DNA of 54,923 bases from Pseudomonas pudica. Lineage in GTDB: Bacteria; Pseudomonadota; Gammaproteobacteria; Pseudomonadales; Pseudomonadaceae. Where the stretch lies: contig NZ_JADLJS010000038.1 in assembly GCF_015680405.1 (NCBI RefSeq), positions 1 through 54,923 of the forward strand, in the 5' to 3' direction. Below, piece by piece: positions 50,572 through 54,923 of this stretch. The position numbers were made by a program, and so were the translations under genes. How positions within the stretch are numbered: position 1 is the stretch's first letter; the number at the start of each line of letters is the position of its first letter. The notes beneath the pieces were generated by a model. It was not told where the DNA came from, did not search any database, and was given only the letters and a program-made list of their open reading frames with translations.

Positions 50572-51720
50572 TCAAATCCCCAGGAACTGGCAAAGCTCCC
50601 GCTTCTTGGCCAAGGCATCCTTTCGCCCCAGCTCGATCAGCTCGCTGCAATAACTGGCCTCGAACAGCAAATAGCTCAACACCCCCGCCCCGCTGGTACG
50701 TGTCGCCCCCGGCCCGCGCAGGAACATGCGCAAGGCCGCCGGCAACTCGCGCCGATGCCGCGCGGCAATCTCGTCCAGCGGCTGACTGGGCGCCACCACC
50801 AGCACGTCGATTGGCGCCAGGCCCAGGCGCCGGGCATCCAGGTGTGCTGGCAACAGGTGGCTCAGGTGGTTGAGGCGCTGCAGTAGCTCGATGTCGTCTT
50901 CGAGGCTGTCAATGAACGTGCTGTTGAGCATGTGCCCGCCGATCTGCGCCAGGCTCGGCTGCTGCCCGCTGAACACCCGCTGGGTCGGCAATGGTGGCGC
51001 CGGCCGCTGAGGGTTGCCACTGACCCCGACTACCAGTACACGGCTGGCACCCAGGTGCAGGGCCGGGCTGATCGGTGCCGACTGGCGTACCGCGCCATCA
51101 CCGAAATACTCGTCACCCAGCCGCACCGGAGCGAACAGCAGCGGGATGGCCGCGCTGGCCAGCAGGTGGTCGATGGTCAACGGCGTGGGCATGCCGATGC
51201 GGCGGTGGCGCAACCAGGCTTCGATGGTGCCGCGCCCCTGGTAGAAGGTCACCGCCTGGCCGGATTCGTAGCCAAAGGCGGTCACCGCGACGGCGCGCAG
51301 TTGCTCGGCGGCCAGGGAGCGGGCGATGCCGTCCAGGTTCAGGTGCGCCTGCAGCAAGCCGCGCAATGGGCTGCTGTCCAGCAGTGCCACTGGCGCCGGG
51401 CCGCCCACGCCCAGCAGGTTATGGGCGACGAAGCGGCTGGCCTGGCGGACCACACCCGGCCAGTCGCTACGGATGACCAGGTGGCTGCGGAAGTTCTGCC
51501 AGAAGGCGGTGAGCCGTTGTACGGCGTCGCTGAAATGGGTGGCGCCACTGGCCAGGGTGACAGCGTTGATGGCACCGGCGGAAGTGCCGACGATGACCGG
51601 GAACGGGTTGTGCGCGCCAGCGGGCAGCAGCTCGGCGATGCCGGCCAGCACGCCGACCTGGTAGGCAGCGCGGGCGCCGCCGCCAGAAAGGATAAGACCG
51701 GTTACCGCGGGTGGGGCCAT
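50572..51720 (-). CDS. Patatin-like phospholipase
   Basis: This 382-residue serine acyl hydrolase has the oxyanion motif GLILSGGGARAAYQVG near residue 10, the nucleophile in VIVGTSAGAINAV near 45, and the Asp of the dyad in EYFGDGAVRQSAP near 205. That is the complete patatin catalytic set. A membrane segment is not evident and there is no signal peptide, so it is cytoplasmic or peripheral. AAGGACTCCT precedes the ATG. It converges with mlaA; both deal with phospholipids, but the link may be chance. Confidence 0.87.
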   Translation of the reverse strand: MAPPAVTGLILSGGGARAAYQVGVLAGIAELLPAGAHNPFPVIVGTSAGAINAVTLASGATHFSDAVQRLTAFWQNFRSHLVIRSDWPGVVRQASRFVAHNLLGVGGPAPVALLDSSPLRGLLQAHLNLDGIARSLAAEQLRAVAVTAFGYESGQAVTFYQGRGTIEAWLRHRRIGMPTPLTIDHLLASAAIPLLFAPVRLGDEYFGDGAVRQSAPISPALHLGASRVLVVGVSGNPQRPAPPLPTQRVFSGQQPSLAQIGGHMLNSTFIDSLEDDIELLQRLNHLSHLLPAHLDARRLGLAPIDVLVVAPSQPLDEIAARHRRELPAALRMFLRGPGATRTSGAGVLSYLLFEASYCSELIELGRKDALAKKRELCQFLGI

Positions 51721-51754
51721 AGGAGTCCTTCCTGGGGTTGGTGTGCTGTCAGTG

Positions 51755-51852
51755 CCGGCCTATTCGCGGTTAAACCCGCTCCCACAGGTACTGCACAGCC
51801 TTCAAGGCCGGTGGAGAACCTGTGGGAGCGGGTTCACCCGCGAATAGGCCGG
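51755..51852. repeat. Inverted REP pair
   Basis: Copies at 51755-51787 and 51819-51852 face each other between the patatin promoter region and the end of lpxL. The outer arms read GCCGGCCTATTCGCG. Confidence 0.85.
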
Positions 51853-51867
51853 CACAGACAAAATAAA

Positions 51868-52803
51868 TCAGCGCTTCTTCTTGTCATACAACCGCGGCTC
51901 CCCTTCGGGCCGCGACTTGAACCGGCGGTGCGCCCAAAGGTACTGCTCGGGGCATTCGCGCAACACGCTTTCCACCCACTGGTTGATGCGCAGGCAGTCA
52001 GCCTCTTCGCTCTCCCCGGGGAAGTTTGCCAGCGGCGGGTGGATCACCAGGCGATAGCCGCTGCCATCCTCCAGGCGCTTCTGGGTGAACGGAATTACCT
52101 GCGCCTTGCCCAACCGGGCAAACTTGGTAGTGGCAGTCACCGTCGCCGCCGGGATGCCGAACAGCGGCACGAACAGGCTCTGCTTGGCGCCGTAGTCCTG
52201 GTCCGGTGCGTACCAGATCGCCCGGCCCGAACGCAGCAGCTTGAGCATGCCGCGCACGTCCTCGCGCTCCACCGCCAGCGAGTCGAGGTTATGCCGCTCG
52301 CGGCCGCTGCGCTGGATGAAGTCGAACAGCGGGTTGCCGTGCTCGCGGTACATGCCATCGATGGTGTGCTGCTGGCCCAGCAGCGCGGCGCCGATTTCCA
52401 GGGTGGTGAAGTGCACCGCCATCAGGATGGCCCCCTGCCCCGCCTGCTGGGCGGCCTGCAGGTGCTCCAGCCCCTCGACATGGGCCAGGCGCGCCAGCCG
52501 GGCCCTGGGCCACCACCAGCTCATGGCCATTTCGAAGAAGGCGATACCGGTGGAGGCAAAGTTGGCCTTGAGCAGGCGCTGCCGTTCGTCGACCGACAGC
52601 TCCGGGAAGCACAGCTCCAGGTTGCGCGCGGCGATGCGCCGCCGCTCACCGGCAAAGCGGTACATCACCGCTCCCAGCGCGGCACCGACTTTCAACAGGA
52701 CCCGGTACGGCAACTGGACCACCAGCCACAGCAGGCCCAGGCCCAGCCACAGGCCCCAGAAACGTGGGTGAAGGAAATAGGGACGAAAACGCGGGCGTTC
52801 CAT
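51868..52803 (-). CDS. lpxL: Lipid A lauroyl-type acyltransferase
   Basis: This 311-residue inner-membrane enzyme transfers an acyl chain from acyl-ACP to the lipid A precursor. It has one N-terminal membrane segment (FWGLWLGLGLLWLVVQLPYRV), the HX4E catalytic motif in LMAVHFTTLEIGA near residue 130, and the family segment WYAPDQDYGAKQSLFVPLFG near 195. The length fits LpxL/HtrB. It is divergent from minC. Whether it adds laurate or another chain cannot be told. Confidence 0.88.
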   Translation of the reverse strand: MERPRFRPYFLHPRFWGLWLGLGLLWLVVQLPYRVLLKVGAALGAVMYRFAGERRRIAARNLELCFPELSVDERQRLLKANFASTGIAFFEMAMSWWWPRARLARLAHVEGLEHLQAAQQAGQGAILMAVHFTTLEIGAALLGQQHTIDGMYREHGNPLFDFIQRSGRERHNLDSLAVEREDVRGMLKLLRSGRAIWYAPDQDYGAKQSLFVPLFGIPAATVTATTKFARLGKAQVIPFTQKRLEDGSGYRLVIHPPLANFPGESEEADCLRINQWVESVLRECPEQYLWAHRRFKSRPEGEPRLYDKKKR

Positions 52804-52914
52804 TGAAGCTTCCGGAAAGACAAAGGCCGCGCATTCTACAACGGATCAGCGCATGTTGCGGGCAACCGGTCTTATCGTTATAAGTCAGGGCACTTTTTTC
52901 GCAACAAGCCGTCT

Positions 52915-53673
52915 ATGCAGACCATGAGCCCAAACCACACACCCGACACCGCCTCCGTGTTCCAGCTCAAGGGCAGCATGCTCGCCATTACAGTGCTGGA
53001 ACTGGCGCGCAATGACCTTGAAGCCCTCGACCGCCAACTGGCGGCCAAAGTCGCCCAGGCACCGAACTTCTTCAGCAACACGCCGCTGGTGCTGGCGCTG
53101 GACAAGCTGCCGGCCGACGAGGGGGCAATCGACCTGCCCGGCTTGATGCGGATCTGCCGCCACCACGGCCTGCGTACCCTGGCCATCCGCGCCAACCGCA
53201 TCGAGGACATCGCCGCCGCCATCGCCATCGACCTGCCGGTGCTGCCGCCATCGGGAGCGCGCGAACGGCCGCTGGAGCCCGAACCCGAGGTGAAGAAGCC
53301 CGAGCCGGCCCCTGTCCCGCCGCCAATCCTCGAACCCGAGGTGCGCCCGACCCGCATCATCACTTCGCCAGTACGTGGCGGCCAGCAGATCTACGCCCAG
53401 GGCGGCGATCTGGTGGTGACCGGTTCGGTCAGCCCGGGGGCGGAACTTCTGGCCGATGGCAACATCCATGTGTACGGCGCCATGCGCGGCCGCGCTTTGG
53501 CCGGCATCAAAGGCAATACCAAGGCACGTATCTTCTGCCAGCAGATGACCGCCGAAATGGTTTCCATCGCCGGCCAGTACAAGGTATGCGAAGACCTGCG
53601 CCGCGACCCGCTTTGGGGCACCGGCGTGCAAGTCAGCCTGTCTGGCGACGTGTTGAACATCACCCGTCTTTAA
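52915..53673 (+). CDS. minC: Septum site-determining protein MinC
   Basis: MinC inhibits FtsZ polymerisation away from midcell and is recruited to the membrane by MinD. This 252-residue protein has the N-terminal FtsZ-inhibiting domain (VFQLKGSMLAITVLELARNDL), a Pro/Glu-rich linker (about residues 110-145), and the C-terminal beta-helix with GDLVVTGSVSPGAELLADGNIHVYG. It is the first gene of the min operon. A second ATG three codons later is an alternative start; neither has a strong ribosome site. Confidence 0.95.
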   Translation: MQTMSPNHTPDTASVFQLKGSMLAITVLELARNDLEALDRQLAAKVAQAPNFFSNTPLVLALDKLPADEGAIDLPGLMRICRHHGLRTLAIRANRIEDIAAAIAIDLPVLPPSGARERPLEPEPEVKKPEPAPVPPPILEPEVRPTRIITSPVRGGQQIYAQGGDLVVTGSVSPGAELLADGNIHVYGAMRGRALAGIKGNTKARIFCQQMTAEMVSIAGQYKVCEDLRRDPLWGTGVQVSLSGDVLNITRL

Positions 53674-53737
53674 CGGATACTTGCCAGCATTTTTAGTGCA
53701 ACTTTTCCTACCGTTGCCATTTATTTGTATTTTTGCA

Positions 53738-53751
53738 GGGACTTGTGTCCC
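53738..53751 (+). other. Small hairpin in an AT-rich leader before minD
   Basis: GGGAC, loop TTGT, GTCCC lies within about 100 bases of T-rich sequence between minC and minD, 10 bases before the minD ribosome site AGGGGTG. The minC-minD gap is much longer than the 3-base minD-minE gap and its low GC stands out. It may influence minD translation, which starts at TTG. Role inferred only. Confidence 0.3.
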
Positions 53752-53774
53752 GATTATTTTAGGGGTGAAACACC

Positions 53775-54587
53775 TTGGCCAAGATTATCGTGGTTACTTC
53801 CGGCAAGGGGGGTGTGGGCAAGACCACCACCAGCGCCGCCATTGGTACCGGCCTCGCACTGCGTGGCCACAAGACCGTCATCGTCGACTTCGACGTGGGC
53901 CTGCGTAACCTCGACCTGATCATGGGCTGCGAACGCCGCGTGGTGTACGACTTCGTCAACGTGGTCAATGGCGAAGCCAACCTGCAACAGGCCCTGATCA
54001 AGGACAAGCGTCTCGAGAACTTGTACGTGCTGGCCGCCAGCCAGACCCGTGACAAGGACGCGCTGACCCAGGAAGGCGTGGAAAAGGTCCTGATGGAGCT
54101 GAAGAAAGACTTCGATTTCGTCATTTGCGACTCGCCAGCCGGTATCGAGAAAGGCGCACACCTGGCCATGTACTTTGCCGACGAAGCCGTCGTGGTCACC
54201 AACCCCGAGGTATCCTCGGTACGTGACTCCGACCGCATGCTGGGCATCCTGTCGAGCAAGTCGCGCCGCTCCGAGAACGGCGAAGAGCCGATCAAGGAAC
54301 ACCTGCTGATCACCCGCTACCACCCGGAGCGCGTGGAAAAGGGCGAAATGCTGAGCATCGCCGACGTCGAAGAGATCCTGGCGATCAAGCTCAAGGGCGT
54401 GATCCCCGAGAGCCAGGCAGTGCTCAAGGCTTCCAACCAGGGTATCCCGGTCATCCTCGACGACCAGAGCGATGCCGGCCAGGCCTATAGCGATACCGTC
54501 GACCGTCTGCTGGGCAAAGAAAAGCCCCTGCGGTTCATCGAAGTGCCGAAGCAAGGATTCTTCGCGCGCCTGTTTGGAGGCAAGTAA
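53775..54587 (+). CDS. minD: Septum site-determining ATPase MinD
   Basis: This 270-residue ParA/MinD ATPase binds the membrane in the ATP state, recruits MinC and oscillates with MinE. It shows the deviant Walker A KGGVGKTT near residue 11, DFDVGLRNLD near 38, and Walker B-type FVICDSPAG near 118, and ends with the amphipathic membrane-targeting helix GFFARLFGGK. It starts with TTG, which gives the exact family N-terminus (MAKIIVVTSGKGG) with AGGGGTG upstream. Confidence 0.97.
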   Translation: MAKIIVVTSGKGGVGKTTTSAAIGTGLALRGHKTVIVDFDVGLRNLDLIMGCERRVVYDFVNVVNGEANLQQALIKDKRLENLYVLAASQTRDKDALTQEGVEKVLMELKKDFDFVICDSPAGIEKGAHLAMYFADEAVVVTNPEVSSVRDSDRMLGILSSKSRRSENGEEPIKEHLLITRYHPERVEKGEMLSIADVEEILAIKLKGVIPESQAVLKASNQGIPVILDDQSDAGQAYSDTVDRLLGKEKPLRFIEVPKQGFFARLFGGK

Positions 54588-54590
54588 ACC

Positions 54591-54845
54591 ATGAACCTTT
54601 TTGACTTCTTTCGTGGCAGACAGAAAACTACCAGCGCGTCGGTAGCGAAAGAGCGTCTACAGATCATCGTGGCGCACGAGCGCGGCCAACGCAGCGAACC
54701 GGACTACCTGCCAGCGCTGCAGAAAGAACTGCTGGAAGTGATCCGCAAGTATGTGAACATCGGCAACGATGATGTGCATATCGAGCTGGAAAACCAGGGT
54801 AGCTGCTCGATTCTGGAGCTGAACATCACCTTGCCGGATCGCTGA
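54591..54845 (+). CDS. minE: Cell division topological specificity factor MinE
   Basis: This 84-residue protein stimulates the MinD ATPase and confines the division inhibitor to the poles. It has the N-terminal amphipathic MNLFDFFRGRQ, the anti-MinCD helix VAKERLQIIVAHER and a C-terminal dimer domain. It starts 3 bases after the minD stop. Confidence 0.96.
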   Translation: MNLFDFFRGRQKTTSASVAKERLQIIVAHERGQRSEPDYLPALQKELLEVIRKYVNIGNDDVHIELENQGSCSILELNITLPDR

Positions 54846-54870
54846 TTTCGCGACCAGGCCTGGATCATTG

Positions 54871-54923
54871 GGGCTGCTTTGCAGCCCATCGCCGGGGAGC
54901 CCCCCCCCCCCCGAGCCCCCCAA
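54871..54923. other. Hairpin after minE, start of a REP, then poly-C contig end
   Basis: A GGGCTGC-TTT-GCAGCCC stem (54871-54887) follows minE. The next bases ATCGCCGG match the start of the REP class seen at 50473, but the sequence then turns into a run of about a dozen C and further C-rich bases up to the window edge. The poly-C part is probably an assembly or sequencing artefact rather than genome sequence. Confidence 0.6.

Overview
The window is a GC-rich chromosomal segment from a fluorescent Pseudomonas, most likely of the P. putida group. The evidence is the large pyoverdine-type peptide synthetases with a SyrP hydroxylase and a PvdE exporter, azurin, LpxO, PxpABC, minCDE, and many copies of the short REP palindrome typical of P. 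putida (GTGGGAGCGGG...CCCGCGAAGAGGCC and variants). No rRNA, tRNA, CRISPR array, insertion sequence or prophage was recognised.

Layout. (1) 1-17.1 kb is siderophore accessory DNA. It holds two adjacent nonribosomal peptide synthetases on the minus strand (the second runs off the left edge), a small DUF3077 gene with a strongly structured leader, a SyrP-type aspartyl beta-hydroxylase, and a divergent azurin-pvdE pair. The binding-pocket residues of the three complete adenylation domains predict Asp, Lys and Asp; the last module carries an epimerase. This fits a pyoverdine containing Asp-Lys-D-(OH)Asp, with SyrP supplying the hydroxylation and PvdE the export. One full and two near matches to a PvdS-type (iron starvation) promoter tie the synthetases, syrP and azurin-pvdE together. 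(2) 17.2-27.6 kb is mostly housekeeping: LpxO, CysK, a DUF748 protein, a MoxR ATPase plus VWA protein pair, and a four-gene pyroglutamate operon (MFS transporter, pxpA, pxpB, pxpC) with a divergent LysR regulator and a clear dyad site. (3) 27.7-36.5 kb holds small conserved genes: DUF2937, a class II amidotransferase, a membrane protein, oligopeptidase B, YajD, an RNA methyltransferase, an M61-like pseudo-peptidase, YcgN, a nitroreductase and DUF3309. (4) 36.5-42.6 kb is a complete alternative (CS1/CFA-I class) chaperone-usher pilus operon with three pilin-like genes, an usher, a chaperone and a tip protein; the pilin end has visibly lower GC than its surroundings. (5) 42.8-54.9 kb holds the DUF485/ActP acetate permease, an orphan betaine-type binding protein, a membrane-anchored GH17 enzyme, a hydrolase translationally coupled to MlaA, a patatin phospholipase, LpxL, and minCDE.

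Both ends look or may be assembly-related. The left end lies inside a repetitive NRPS adenylation domain. The right end dissolves into a poly-C run exactly where a REP element begins. The most interesting items are the azurin-pvdE operon under a candidate siderophore sigma-factor promoter, the DUF3077 gene with its nested-hairpin leader, the M61 homologue that has lost its zinc histidines, the three-pilin CS1-type cluster, and a MlaA homologue without a lipobox coupled to a predicted serine hydrolase.
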